Positions 51,201 through 58,926 of a DNA stretch of 64,000 nt are shown here, piece by piece. The notes under the pieces are model-generated. The model was not told the origin of the DNA. It worked only from the letters and a program-made list of their open reading frames with translations, and did no database searches. Numbering within the stretch: position 1 is the stretch's first letter; every line of letters begins with the position of its first letter. Position numbers and translations under genes: made by a program. This DNA comes from JANMES01 sp038329865. GTDB lineage: Bacteria > Planctomycetota > Phycisphaerae > Tepidisphaerales > Tepidisphaeraceae. The stretch lies in NCBI GenBank assembly GCA_038329865.1, contig JBBQNK010000024.1:1-64000 (forward strand), written 5' to 3'.

Positions 51201-51260
51201 GTACGAAAAGGTACAATAAGGGACGGAATGGGACGGAAAGGTACGGAAAGTGACGGGAAA
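51201..51260 (-). repeat. 10-nt tandem repeat array in E2
   Basis: Read on the minus strand from 51260, the last six bases of the units are CCGTCA, CCGTAC, CCGTCC, CCGTCC, TTGTAC and TCGTAC, each preceded by a pyrimidine-rich tetranucleotide. The TTGTAC unit is in the same place, two units from the 3' end, as in E1. Confidence 0.8.
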
Positions 51261-51365
51261 GATTTAAGACGGGCCGGTTCGTCTCGATTCGTCGCTGCGA
51301 TTAACTTGGAATCCTCACCGGCCGCGATCGCCGTTCAAGCAAGCTGCCGACGGATGCTTTCCAGT

Positions 51366-51433
51366 GGCACGGGCGGCTCGCCCGTGACTTTGATCTCCCG
51401 GTAGGACCATGGGCGAGCCGCCCATGCCACGAA
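51366..51433. repeat. Mobile-type palindrome GTGGCAcGGGCGGCTCGCCC, inserted in E2
   Basis: GTGGCACGGGCGGCTCGCCC on one side pairs with GGGCGAGCCGCCCATGCCAC on the other, around about 30 nt. A related copy lies at 52797-52863. E1 lacks it at the corresponding place, so it appears to have inserted into E2. Confidence 0.85.
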
Positions 51434-51488
51434 GACAATTCTATTCACCTTTCAAAGAGCCGCAGGGATAAAAACCTCATCCGATTTG

Positions 51489-51516
51489 ATCCTAACATAG
51501 GCCGTACCAGAGTCAA
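51489..51516 (-). promoter_or_regulatory. Extended -10 promoter of element E2
   Basis: TTGACT (51516-51511), 16 nt, then TG-n-TAGGAT with the hexamer at 51494-51489. The spacer contains TGGTACGG, again the core of the 10-nt repeats. Confidence 0.6.
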
Positions 51517-51553
51517 GTTTTTTTTGAGAATTTTTTGACCGAAAGCGTGGCAA

Positions 51554-52681
51554 TCACACCTTCGACGACTGCCCGGAGTGGATCTTCGCGACGGCCTCGT
51601 TCACGAACTCCTCCACCGCACGCATCGCGTCGCCGTCGGGCATTTGCACGGGCGGGTGTTTCATCGTCCAGGCGCTCACCGGCAGCAGCGGGCCGGCGAT
51701 TCCAGCTTCGCGGGCGAGTTGGCAGCAGCGGATGGCATCGACGACTACTCCGGCCGAATTAGGGGAGTCTTCCACGCTCAGGCGCAACTCCAGGTTCATC
51801 GGCACGCCGCCGAAGCCGGTGCCTTCGATGCGGAGGAAGCAGACTTTATTGTCTTTCTGGAACGGCACGAAATCGCTCGGGCCGATGTGGATGCGGACGG
51901 GGTCGAGCGGCACGTCGAGCTGGCTTTGGACGGCTTCGGTCTTGCTGATTTTCTTGCTGGCCAATCGCGAGCGGTTGAGCATGTTGAGGAAATCGGTATT
52001 CCCGCCGGTGTTGAGCTGGTACGTGCTGGAGATCTTCACCCCGCGGTCGGCGAACAATCGGGCGAGGGTGCGGTGCGTGATCGTCGCGCCGACTTGCGCT
52101 TTCACATCGTCGCCTATACACGGGATCCCGGCGTCGGTGAATTTCTTCGCCCATGTCGGATCGGAAACGACGAATGCAGGAACGCAGTTGATAAAGCTCA
52201 CGCCCGCATCAAGGCAGGCCTGCGCGTAATGCTCGGTGGCACGCTGCGAGCCTACGGGCATGTAGCTGACCAGGATTTCCGCGCCGCATTCGCGGAGCAC
52301 GTTCACTACGTTCACCGCTGAATGGGGTGACGGCACGAAACGCAAATGCTCGGGATAGTTGAGCATGTGCTCGGGCATGCCGTCGAGAATATCTCCCATC
52401 TGGACGGTCACGCCAGTCGCGGGGATTTCGTCGCAGAAAACAGTGGTGTTGTTGGGGAGCGCGAAGATCGCTTCTTCGAGCGGCTTACCGACTTTTCGTG
52501 CGTCGAAATCGAAGGCCGCGACGACCTGGATGTCGCCGACGCGGTAGGAACCGATCGTCTCGTGCATGATGCCTACGGCGGATCCGTGGGGTTGCTGGGA
52601 ATAATGCGCGATTCCCTGCACGAGCGAGCTCGCGCAATTTCCGACTCCCGCAATGGCGATACGAATTTTCCGGCGACTCAT
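51554..52681 (-). CDS. Myo-inositol-1-phosphate synthase
   Basis: This enzyme turns glucose 6-phosphate into inositol 1-phosphate using NAD. The N-terminal Rossmann signature is IRIAIAGVGNCASSLVQGI. SYMPVGSQRATEHYAQACLD and FINCVPAFVVSDPTW follow, then GDDVKAQVGATITHRTLARL and the active-site STYQLNTGGNTDFLNM, as in the actinobacterial and planctomycete type. Its length of 375 residues fits. The ATG at 52681 has GGAG four bases upstream. Inositol may feed phosphoinositide lipids or inositol-based solutes. E2 begins 28 bp after its stop. Confidence 0.95.
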   Translation of the reverse strand: MSRRKIRIAIAGVGNCASSLVQGIAHYSQQPHGSAVGIMHETIGSYRVGDIQVVAAFDFDARKVGKPLEEAIFALPNNTTVFCDEIPATGVTVQMGDILDGMPEHMLNYPEHLRFVPSPHSAVNVVNVLRECGAEILVSYMPVGSQRATEHYAQACLDAGVSFINCVPAFVVSDPTWAKKFTDAGIPCIGDDVKAQVGATITHRTLARLFADRGVKISSTYQLNTGGNTDFLNMLNRSRLASKKISKTEAVQSQLDVPLDPVRIHIGPSDFVPFQKDNKVCFLRIEGTGFGGVPMNLELRLSVEDSPNSAGVVVDAIRCCQLAREAGIAGPLLPVSAWTMKHPPVQMPDGDAMRAVEEFVNEAVAKIHSGQSSKV

Positions 52682-52796
52682 ACGGCTCCAAAACAACCAT
52701 CAGAAAACAGAAATCAAAATCGACGCCGATTATAGAGGATTGGAAAGGAAAGTGCGCAAAAATCGCACGCATATCAGTTGTGATGCAGATTGCTTT

Positions 52797-52863
52797 TAGT
52801 GGCACGAACGGCCCGCCGGTGTTTTGCTTGAGGAAAAGACCATGGGCGAGCCGCCCATGCCAC
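52797..52863. repeat. Mobile-type palindrome, GTGGCA...GCCAC family, second copy
   Basis: The left side starts AGTGGCACGAACGGCCCGCC and the right side ends GGGCGAGCCGCCCATGCCAC. It resembles 51366-51433 but the left arm has diverged. It lies in the gap between the inositol-phosphate synthase and TlyA-like genes. Confidence 0.8.
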
Positions 52864-52883
52864 TTCAAACCGCGCACGGCTCG

Positions 52884-53432
52884 CTAGGTCGCCCGCAGCA
52901 ACGCCAGTACCTCTGTGTTCCCCTTCGCGCCGCGAATGGGACTGACGACGGTCGCGAGAACCTCAAAACCGGCCGACTTTATCTGACTTACCACGTCCCG
53001 CACGACGGCCTCGAGCGATTCGTCCGGCAGAATGCCTTTCCACTTCTGTTCCAACTCTGTTTCATAGTGCGGCTTAATGAGCGTGATGATCCGCCCGTCA
53101 TCCTTCAGAATTTTCCGAGCGGCCGGAAGGATATGCTTCTGCTTCGTCCACGCGACGTCGATGGTTACCCAGTCCGCGGGCTCCGGCAGTGCGACGTGCA
53201 TGGCGTTCGTGCGTTCCATCACGACGACGCGCGGGTCGATGCGCAGCTTGTAATCGAGCACGCCGTAGCCGGTGTCGACAGCGTAAACATTCGCCGCGCC
53301 GCGCTGCAGGAGGCAGTCGACGAAGCCGCCGGTGCTGCAGCCGAGATCGGCGCAGACTTTACCCGCGACATCCACGTTGAACGTCGCAATGGCGTGATCG
53401 AGTTTCTGCCCGGCGCGGGAAACGAATGGCAC
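52884..53432 (-). CDS. TlyA-type 2'-O-methyltransferase (FtsJ fold), lacking the S4 domain
   Basis: The domain starts VPFVSRAGQKLDHAIATF and has ADLGCSTGGFVDCLLQRGA (SAM motif), VTIDVAWTKQKHILPAAR and ITLIKPHYETELEQK. The K-D-K-E methyltransferase tetrad appears complete (Lys in RAGQKL, Asp in TIDVAW, Lys in LIKPH, Glu in NTEVLALL). TlyA methylates rRNA and usually begins with an S4 RNA-binding domain, which is missing here. The GTG at 53432 is my start. Upstream codons in frame run into a 7-mer repeat region, so the S4 part may have been lost there. Confidence 0.8.
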   Translation of the reverse strand: MPFVSRAGQKLDHAIATFNVDVAGKVCADLGCSTGGFVDCLLQRGAANVYAVDTGYGVLDYKLRIDPRVVVMERTNAMHVALPEPADWVTIDVAWTKQKHILPAARKILKDDGRIITLIKPHYETELEQKWKGILPDESLEAVVRDVVSQIKSAGFEVLATVVSPIRGAKGNTEVLALLRAT

Positions 53433-53465
53433 GCGGGGATTGTAACGGAATTCACACCGCAACAA

Positions 53466-53588
53466 CGCGGAATGAGGAATGAGGAATGAGGAACAAAGAT
53501 ATAAAAGCGCGAAAAGATTGATTCCGTGGATGCATTTGTTCGGCGTACCCGGTTTTAACTCTGTTCCGCATTCCGCGTTCCGCATTTC
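53466..53588. repeat. Paired 7-mer repeat arms (GGAATGA unit)
   Basis: The left arm is GGAATGA repeated three times then GGAACAA (53469-53496); the right arm (53563-53588) reads TTCCGCA, TTCCGCG, TTCCGCA. The arms pair partly, with a 65-nt loop. It lies just upstream of the TlyA-like coding region. Confidence 0.8.
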
Positions 53589-53632
53589 TCTCCCCGTTCC
53601 CCAATCCACAATCTCCTCGCTAAGATGCCCCC

Positions 53633-54376
53633 ATGCCACCACCCCCCACCGTCTGCGTGATCACCGCCGCCACCGGACATCCGAATCTCGGCAAGTGCAT
53701 CGAGTCGGTTCAGGAGCAGACGTATGCGATGATCGAGCACCTCGTGGTGATCGACGGGCCTGAATGCGCCCCGGCCGTCGATGCGTCGCTCGCCAATCTT
53801 AAGGAACAGCGCGGCCTGAGCATCGTTCGGCTCCCTTATGCGACCGGCGGCGATTCGTGGGCGGGCCATCGTATTTACGGCGCGATGCCTTCGATTGCGC
53901 GGAGCGATTTCGTCTGCTGGCTGAATGAATCGAACTGGCTGGAGGAGGACCACATCGAATCGCTGATCGCCACCGCTAGGTCGGCACAGGCCAACTGGAG
54001 TTTCGCGCTGCGAAAGATTGTCGACGCCGCCGGGCAGTTCGTGGCGAACGACGAATGCGAAAGTTTGGGCAACCTGCACCCGACGTTTCAGGATCCGAAC
54101 GATTTTCTGATCGACTCCAACTGCTACCTGCTGCAGCGAGCACTGGCGGTGCAGCTTTCAGGCATCTGGAACCGCCCGGCCGTTCCATCCGACGGCGGGC
54201 CGCAGCCGGATCGCATGCTCTGCCGCGTGTTGATGGAGCATTTTCCGAACGGGCAATCGACACGGAAACACACGGTGAATTACACGCCCGCCGGCCCGCC
54301 GCCGGAGTTTTTCGTCAAAGGAAATGAGATCATGCGGAGCAAGTATCCGCAGGGATTTCCGTGGGAAGTTCACTGA
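53633..54376 (+). CDS. GT2-like glycosyltransferase
   Basis: The 247-residue protein starts PTVCVITAATGHPNLGKCIE and continues SVQEQTYAMIEHLVVIDGPE, the usual GT2 opening. The DxD-like position is occupied by DFVCWLNESNWLEEDHIESL, which lacks a clear DxD, so activity is uncertain. LIDSNCYLLQRALA and WNRPAVPSDGGPQPDRMLCR resemble acceptor-side regions of cyanobacterial and planctomycete GT2 enzymes. It lies alone on the plus strand between two minus-strand genes. Confidence 0.7.
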   Translation: MPPPPTVCVITAATGHPNLGKCIESVQEQTYAMIEHLVVIDGPECAPAVDASLANLKEQRGLSIVRLPYATGGDSWAGHRIYGAMPSIARSDFVCWLNESNWLEEDHIESLIATARSAQANWSFALRKIVDAAGQFVANDECESLGNLHPTFQDPNDFLIDSNCYLLQRALAVQLSGIWNRPAVPSDGGPQPDRMLCRVLMEHFPNGQSTRKHTVNYTPAGPPPEFFVKGNEIMRSKYPQGFPWEVH

Positions 54377-54424
54377 AGGATTTCGCCTTTACCTGGATCG
54401 GAAGATTTGCGCCGATGTTCTCCT

Positions 54425-54486
54425 GAGGTACTCGGAAGGATCAAACCAACTGCGCGGGGAGGCCAGGTCCTTCGGAGTACCTCAGT
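54425..54486. repeat. Dispersed repeat, CCGAAGGATC type, third copy
   Basis: CTGAGGTACTCGGAAGGATC opens and TCCTTCGGAGTACCTCAG closes; the ends pair. It matches copies at 1137-1190 and 12667-12735 and lies between two convergent genes. Confidence 0.8.
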
Positions 54487-54548
54487 TTGACGAATCCCTC
54501 AAAATCGCGAAGGGTTCGGACACCGCAGCGGCCCGCCGTTGTTCTTCA

Positions 54549-55667
54549 CTACCGATTCATTTCCATCGGCCGCGGTTCTTTCCGCAGGCCGCGAACGTCC
54601 TGCAGAAGTTCCTTGCGGAGGACGTACCGCACCGCCAATCCCATTCCATAGGCGATGGTCCAGAACTCGACCGGGTGAAAATAATGCAATCGGCGCGAGA
54701 GCCACCAGGCCGTCAGGCTCACCACGATCAATTCCGCGGCGGCGACGCCGAAAAAGCTCAGCCACGGGCGCGATTCCAGAATGAAATCACGCTGCGTGCG
54801 GATGTAGCGGACGTGGAAAAGCATCGTCAGCGCCAGCGCGCAGCTGTACGCGAGGATGGCCGTTCGGATCAGGTGATCGGCATCAAAATACGCGCCGAAC
54901 GTGCCTAGCCCGACGAACCAGCCGAAAAGCGAAACGAGAAGAAACTTGCTGATCGGCGACAATCGCGGATACGTGAAGTCGTACAGCCGGCTGAGGTGTT
55001 CCAGGTATCGGAACTGCTCCTTCAGCGACAGTTTGGATTCGCCGTGCTGCCGGGCGGCGAAGTCGATCGGGATTTCCTTCACCTGCTTCACGCGGCACTT
55101 GCACATCAGTTCCAGCCCGATCTTGTAACCGAGCGGAGTGATGTGCGTGGCGGATTGCAGCGTTGATTTTTTGAGCGCGAAGAAGCCGGACATCGGATCC
55201 TGCGTCCGACCCGCGAACGGCCGGGCGAGCAGCGTCGCGACCTTGCTGTTGATCTGCCGGAAGATGCCCCACTTGCCTTCGGTCGTCCCGCCGGCGACGT
55301 AGCGCGAGCCGATGACGAAGTCGGCCTCGTTCTTCTCCAGCGGCGCGATCAGCTCGGGCAATTTTTCCGGCGGGTGCTGCAGGTCGGCGTCCATCACGAC
55401 GAGGATTTCGCCCAGCGCCGCCTGCAGGCCGAACAGCACCGCCCCGCCGAGGCCATTCTTCGGCTGCGTGCGGGTCATCAGGATCAGCGGGTACGTTTTC
55501 GCCAACTCCGCGCACACCTGCGGCGTGTTGTCTTTGCTGTTGTCATCGACGATCCGAATCTCGTACGACCGCCCCACCAGCGCCCGGCCGACGCGCTCGC
55601 ACAGCGCCGGCAGGTTCGCGGCTTCGTTCAACGTGGGGACGATTATACTGATTTCAAAGGCGGTCAT
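54549..55667 (-). CDS. Dolichol-phosphate mannosyltransferase-like GT2 with a C-terminal membrane domain
   Basis: Residues 1-225 are a DPM1-type GT2 domain: SIIVPTLNEAANLPAL, IRIVDDNSKDNTPQV, VVMDADLQHPPEKLPEL (DxD) and RQHGESKLSLKEQFRYL. Residues 235-355 carry about four membrane helices (FLLVSLFGWFVGLGTFGAYF, TIAYGMGLAVRYVLRK), like the GtrA-type domain attached to bacterial polyprenyl-phosphate sugar transferases. It probably loads a sugar onto a polyprenyl phosphate for use outside the membrane. The GT-C-like proteins encoded nearby could be acceptor-side partners. Confidence 0.92.
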   Translation of the reverse strand: MTAFEISIIVPTLNEAANLPALCERVGRALVGRSYEIRIVDDNSKDNTPQVCAELAKTYPLILMTRTQPKNGLGGAVLFGLQAALGEILVVMDADLQHPPEKLPELIAPLEKNEADFVIGSRYVAGGTTEGKWGIFRQINSKVATLLARPFAGRTQDPMSGFFALKKSTLQSATHITPLGYKIGLELMCKCRVKQVKEIPIDFAARQHGESKLSLKEQFRYLEHLSRLYDFTYPRLSPISKFLLVSLFGWFVGLGTFGAYFDADHLIRTAILAYSCALALTMLFHVRYIRTQRDFILESRPWLSFFGVAAAELIVVSLTAWWLSRRLHYFHPVEFWTIAYGMGLAVRYVLRKELLQDVRGLRKEPRPMEMNR

Positions 55668-55720
55668 GTGATGGTCTTATCGGCAAATCGGGGAGCGAAC
55701 AATCGTCGATTCGAATCGAT

Positions 55721-56668
55721 TCATTCCTCCGGCGCTGCCGGGGGCAGCGGGCTGGCGCGGATGACGATCAGCACGCCCACGGCGATGACGGCCGCCATCA
55801 CGTACAGGCGAATCGGCGGGATTTCGCCGAAAATCACGTACGCCAGCACGCCGGCGTAAATCACCTGGCTGAGGTTGATCGTGCTCACCGTCTGCCCGCG
55901 CAGGTGCTTGATCGAGTGGTTGAAGATCGAATGCCCGATGACCGTCGGCACAAGGCCGAGGCCGATCCACCGCAGCACTTCCGGCTGTGTCACCACCGGC
56001 CAGGGCAGGCGAACGGCGAACGCCGTGGCCAGGCAGATCAGCCCGGCGAATCCGTACACCGGCACGACGTACATCCACAAGCTCCTTCCGGCACCCGCAC
56101 GACGGCCGAGCGCGAGGTAGAAGCAGAAAATCAACATCGAGACGAAGCAGATGATATCGCCGTGAAACGAGCCGTCGTTGAGGCGGATGCCCTGGCCCAT
56201 CAGCGCAATCACGCCCGACATCGCGATCGTCGTGCCGATGATTTCTTTTTGGTTGATCCGTTCGCGGTTCACCAGAAACATGACGAACGGCAGTGCGACG
56301 GGCGAGAGATTCACAATCAGCGTTGCGTGGGCCGCGGGCGTCATCCGCGCACCGGCCGACCAGAGCATCATGTGCACCGCCAGCAGTATTGCCGCGGGCA
56401 GGGCGCGATAAAATTCTCTCGCCAGCATCGGGCCGGCGAGTTTGGATCGAATCATGTCGCGCACCATCAACGGCGAGAGCACGGCGGCCGCGATCAGCAG
56501 CCGCATGCTCGAGACGATCATCGGATGCGTGGTGGCGGCCTTGAGAAAAAGCACGGATGTCGCACAAGCGAACACGCCCAAGTTCAGCAGCAGGTACTGC
56601 CCAGCCGTGCCCGACAGCGGCTTAGCCGGCGGAGCGTAATCGAGGATGGCGGGCGCCGTTTCGCTCAC
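55721..56668 (-). CDS. EamA-family (DMT) membrane transporter
   Basis: The 315-residue protein has ten predicted helices in two five-helix halves, each matching the EamA repeat (AATTHPMIVSSMRLLIAAAV in the first; TVIGHSIFNHSIKHLRGQTV in the second). LSQVIYAGVLAYVIFGEIPP is the usual final EamA signature. DMT transporters export amino acids or small metabolites; the substrate is unknown. Its ATG overlaps the stop of the Rieske gene by 4 nt, so the pair is translationally coupled. Confidence 0.92.
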   Translation of the reverse strand: MSETAPAILDYAPPAKPLSGTAGQYLLLNLGVFACATSVLFLKAATTHPMIVSSMRLLIAAAVLSPLMVRDMIRSKLAGPMLAREFYRALPAAILLAVHMMLWSAGARMTPAAHATLIVNLSPVALPFVMFLVNRERINQKEIIGTTIAMSGVIALMGQGIRLNDGSFHGDIICFVSMLIFCFYLALGRRAGAGRSLWMYVVPVYGFAGLICLATAFAVRLPWPVVTQPEVLRWIGLGLVPTVIGHSIFNHSIKHLRGQTVSTINLSQVIYAGVLAYVIFGEIPPIRLYVMAAVIAVGVLIVIRASPLPPAAPEE

Positions 56669-56991
56669 GGCGTTGGGAGCTCCGCTTGCACCAGCGTCGG
56701 GTGATCCTTCCGCTCGAACAGACGCGTTTGATAGCTGCCGACCTTGCAGTTCGGCGAGTCGCGCAGCTCCCCGTTATCCAGCCGGAATGACCAGTAATGC
56801 CATGGGCAGACGGCAAACCCGTCCTCCACAAACCCGCCGGCCAGGTTGCCGCCGGCGTGCGGGCAATAGTTATCGATGACAAACACCTTCCCGGTGTTGA
56901 GGAAGACCGCCAGCTGAAAGCCGTCGATTTCGACGTACTTTCCCTCGCCTTCCTTCAATTCCTGCAATTCGCAAAGGCTCGTCCAGCTCAT
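56665..56991 (-). CDS. Rieske [2Fe-2S] ferredoxin-like protein
   Basis: The 108-residue protein has both Rieske cluster motifs, CPHAGG (about residue 44) and CPWHYWSF (about 63), spaced as in NirD-like ferredoxins. There is no signal peptide or membrane segment, so it works in the cytoplasm, probably as an electron-transfer partner of an unknown oxygenase or reductase. A 15-bp palindrome TATCCTC-C-GAGGATA (56991-57005) includes the ribosome-binding site. It is coupled to the EamA gene. Confidence 0.93.
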   Translation of the reverse strand: MSWTSLCELQELKEGEGKYVEIDGFQLAVFLNTGKVFVIDNYCPHAGGNLAGGFVEDGFAVCPWHYWSFRLDNGELRDSPNCKVGSYQTRLFERKDHPTLVQAELPTP

Positions 56992-57005
56992 ATCCTCCGA
57001 GGATA
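56991..57005. promoter_or_regulatory. 15-bp palindrome at the Rieske start site
   Basis: TATCCTC and GAGGATA are arranged around one central base. On the minus strand it contains GGAGGATATG, the Shine-Dalgarno and start of the Rieske gene. It could be an operator for the Rieske-EamA pair, or simply a symmetrical ribosome-binding site. Confidence 0.4.
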
Positions 57006-57125
57006 AGATGCCGAATCGGTTCCGACAACGCCCGCCCCATCACCCGTTTGATTTTCCCGCCCTTTCCCTGCACACTATCCGCCCCGTGACGGTTTTCACT
57101 TACTTTTTTGACAAGGATTGAAATC

Positions 57126-58244
57126 ATGGCAGTAGATAAGAGCGTAGGCACCGATTCGCTGGCGATCGCCAAGAAGCAGGAATACCTGGGCAAGAAATTC
57201 CGCATCGCCTTCATCGGCTGCGGCGGCATCGCCGGGACGCACATCAACGCGCTCAAAACCATGCCCGACGTCGAGATCGTCGCTGGCGTGGATATCGACC
57301 CGGCCCGCCTTACCAATATGGAAGAAAAGCACGGCGTGACCAGTCTCTACAAAGACTGGAAGACCATGCTCAAGGAAGTGCGGCCCGACGCGGTCAGCGT
57401 CTGCACCCCCAACGGCGTGCACATGCAGCCGACGATCGACGCGCTCAACGCCGGCTGCCATGTCATCGTCGAAAAGCCGATGGCCATGAACCCCGCCGAG
57501 TGCGTGAAGATGATCGACGCGGCCAAGAAGAATAAGAAGAAGCTCACCATCGGCTTCCAATACCGCTATCACCCCAGCAGCCAGTTCCTGAAGAAGGCCG
57601 CCGACGCCGGCGAGTTCGGCGACATCATGTTCGTCAAGTGCCAGGCGCTTCGCCGCCGCGGCATTCCGAACTGGGGCGTGTTCGGCCAGAAAAAACTGCA
57701 AGGCGGCGGGCCGATGATTGACATCGGCGTGCACGTGATCGAAATGGCCCACTACGTAATGGGCAGCCCGCGCCCCGTCGCCGCCACCGGCAACTGCTGG
57801 ACATACCTGGGCGACAAGCCGAACAAGAAAATCGTCAGCACCTGGCCCGACTGGGATTACAAGACTTACACGGTCGAAGATCTGGCCATCGGGTCGATCC
57901 GCTTCGACAACGGCGCGATCCTGCACATCGAGGCGATGTTCGCCGGGCATATCGAGAAGGACGTCTGGAACTTCAACCTCATGGGCACCAAGGGCGGCGC
58001 CAACTGGGACCCGCCGCAAGTCTACTCCGACCGCCTCGGCCACATGACCAACACCAGCCCCGGCTTCCTGCCCGGCACGGATTTCGGCGCGATGTTCAAG
58101 ATCAAGCTCCGAAACTTCATCGACTCGGCCACCATCGGCACTCCGCAGGAAGCCCCCGGCGAAGCGGGTTTAGCGGTGCAGAAAATCCTCTCCGGCGTCT
58201 ACTCCTCAGCGGCGCAGGGTGGGAAGGAATTTTTGATTAAGTAA
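57126..58244 (+). CDS. Gfo/Idh/MocA-family NAD(P)-dependent oxidoreductase
   Basis: The 372-residue protein has the Rossmann start FRIAFIGCGGIAGTHINAL, the family EKPMAMN motif after CHVIVEKP, and GFQYRYHPSSQFLKKA. GGGPMIDIGVHVIEM contains the His used in catalysis in this family. The ATG at 57126 is preceded by AAGGA. Such enzymes act on sugars, inositols or related polyols; the inositol-phosphate synthase gene nearby makes an inositol substrate possible. A terminator follows. A second member of the family is encoded at 58927. Confidence 0.93.
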   Translation: MAVDKSVGTDSLAIAKKQEYLGKKFRIAFIGCGGIAGTHINALKTMPDVEIVAGVDIDPARLTNMEEKHGVTSLYKDWKTMLKEVRPDAVSVCTPNGVHMQPTIDALNAGCHVIVEKPMAMNPAECVKMIDAAKKNKKKLTIGFQYRYHPSSQFLKKAADAGEFGDIMFVKCQALRRRGIPNWGVFGQKKLQGGGPMIDIGVHVIEMAHYVMGSPRPVAATGNCWTYLGDKPNKKIVSTWPDWDYKTYTVEDLAIGSIRFDNGAILHIEAMFAGHIEKDVWNFNLMGTKGGANWDPPQVYSDRLGHMTNTSPGFLPGTDFGAMFKIKLRNFIDSATIGTPQEAPGEAGLAVQKILSGVYSSAAQGGKEFLIK

Positions 58245-58273
58245 GAATTGCCTGATTCGATTTACAACCAAAG

Positions 58274-58300
58274 AGCCTCCGAAGAACTTCTTCGGAGGCT
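58274..58300 (+). terminator. Terminator of the first Gfo/Idh/MocA gene
   Basis: AGCCTCCGAAG and CTTCGGAGGCT pair around a 5-nt loop, followed by TTTTGTGTTT. It lies 30 nt after the stop codon. Confidence 0.85.
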
Positions 58301-58320
58301 TTTGTGTTTGATGGCGTGAG

Positions 58321-58887
58321 TTACTTGGCCAGTGGCGGAGCAAAATCAGGGTCATCGGGGAAGATTTCTCTCACGATGCTTCGCAATTTTTGCAGGCCTT
58401 GTCTTGTGAAAACCGGCTCGCCATTGGATTCTTCGCCCGCTTTGTCGTGGACGACGACTTCGATGTTGTGGCAATGAAAACAAATCTGTGCAGTCACGCG
58501 ATTCGCGCCTTGGATGAATTCAATTTGCACGCCCGGTTCAAAACAGAAAACGCCGCCGTCTGAATACGTGCGGGGATCGCGCATCACCGCCGTTAGCCTT
58601 TTCGACATTTCGGGTTTCAGAACGACGACTGGTCCGTACACAATTGTAGTTTTCGTGCCTTCATTCGCATTGCCGTACTTGATCGACATTCGCTTCGCTT
58701 CAATGCGAGTCGCGCCGAGCAGCACGCGTTCTGTACGGGCGGTGAACACTCCGCTGCGAACGGATGAGTGAGAACTATTTCCGGGTGGATTTTCTGACGT
58801 CACCTTTTCACTTACAGGTGAACATCCGATGTACACGAGGCCCAACCCTGTCGCCAACAATGCGCGTGCCACGACTTGATTCAGCAT
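58321..58887 (-). CDS. Lipoprotein of unknown function
   Basis: A lipoprotein signal peptide ends at LGLVYIGC (Cys about 22), so the product is membrane-anchored. The mature part of about 165 residues includes GGVFCFEPGVQIEFIQGANR and AQICFHCHNIEVVVHD, with a CFHCH stretch that might bind metal. It ends in a helix (QGLQKLRSIVREIF). I do not recognise the family. It sits between the two Gfo/Idh/MocA genes. Confidence 0.75.
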   Translation of the reverse strand: MLNQVVARALLATGLGLVYIGCSPVSEKVTSENPPGNSSHSSVRSGVFTARTERVLLGATRIEAKRMSIKYGNANEGTKTTIVYGPVVVLKPEMSKRLTAVMRDPRTYSDGGVFCFEPGVQIEFIQGANRVTAQICFHCHNIEVVVHDKAGEESNGEPVFTRQGLQKLRSIVREIFPDDPDFAPPLAK

Positions 58888-58926
58888 GGTCAGTCCCTCG
58901 AAAAAGTTCGATCGGTATTCAATTCC

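Larger units (their letters stand above)
51140..51526 (-). ncRNA. Element E2: candidate structured RNA or control element, copy 2
   Basis: Minus-strand counterpart of E1. From 51526 down it has the A-rich run and promoter (51516-51489), the hairpin-plus-block TCCCTGCGGCTC TTTGAAAGGTGAAT (51469-51443), an inserted mobile palindrome (51433-51366) that E1 lacks, six 10-nt units (51260-51201) and the tail (51178-51140) with TTGCAGC pairing to GGCCGTGCAA. Without the insert its length is close to E1. It lies upstream of the GT2-methyltransferase gene and downstream of the inositol-phosphate synthase gene. RNA status is inferred. Confidence 0.5.
51182..51553. other. 372-bp gene-free gap that holds most of element E2
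   Basis: Nothing protein-like is seen here. Apart from E2 it contains the mobile palindrome at 51366-51433 and, at 51527-51553, the downstream edge of the inositol-phosphate synthase gene. Confidence 0.7.

Noticed and set aside
53433..53642. Upstream extension of the TlyA-like gene.
   Set aside because: The added 70 residues come from repeat sequence and do not resemble an S4 domain.
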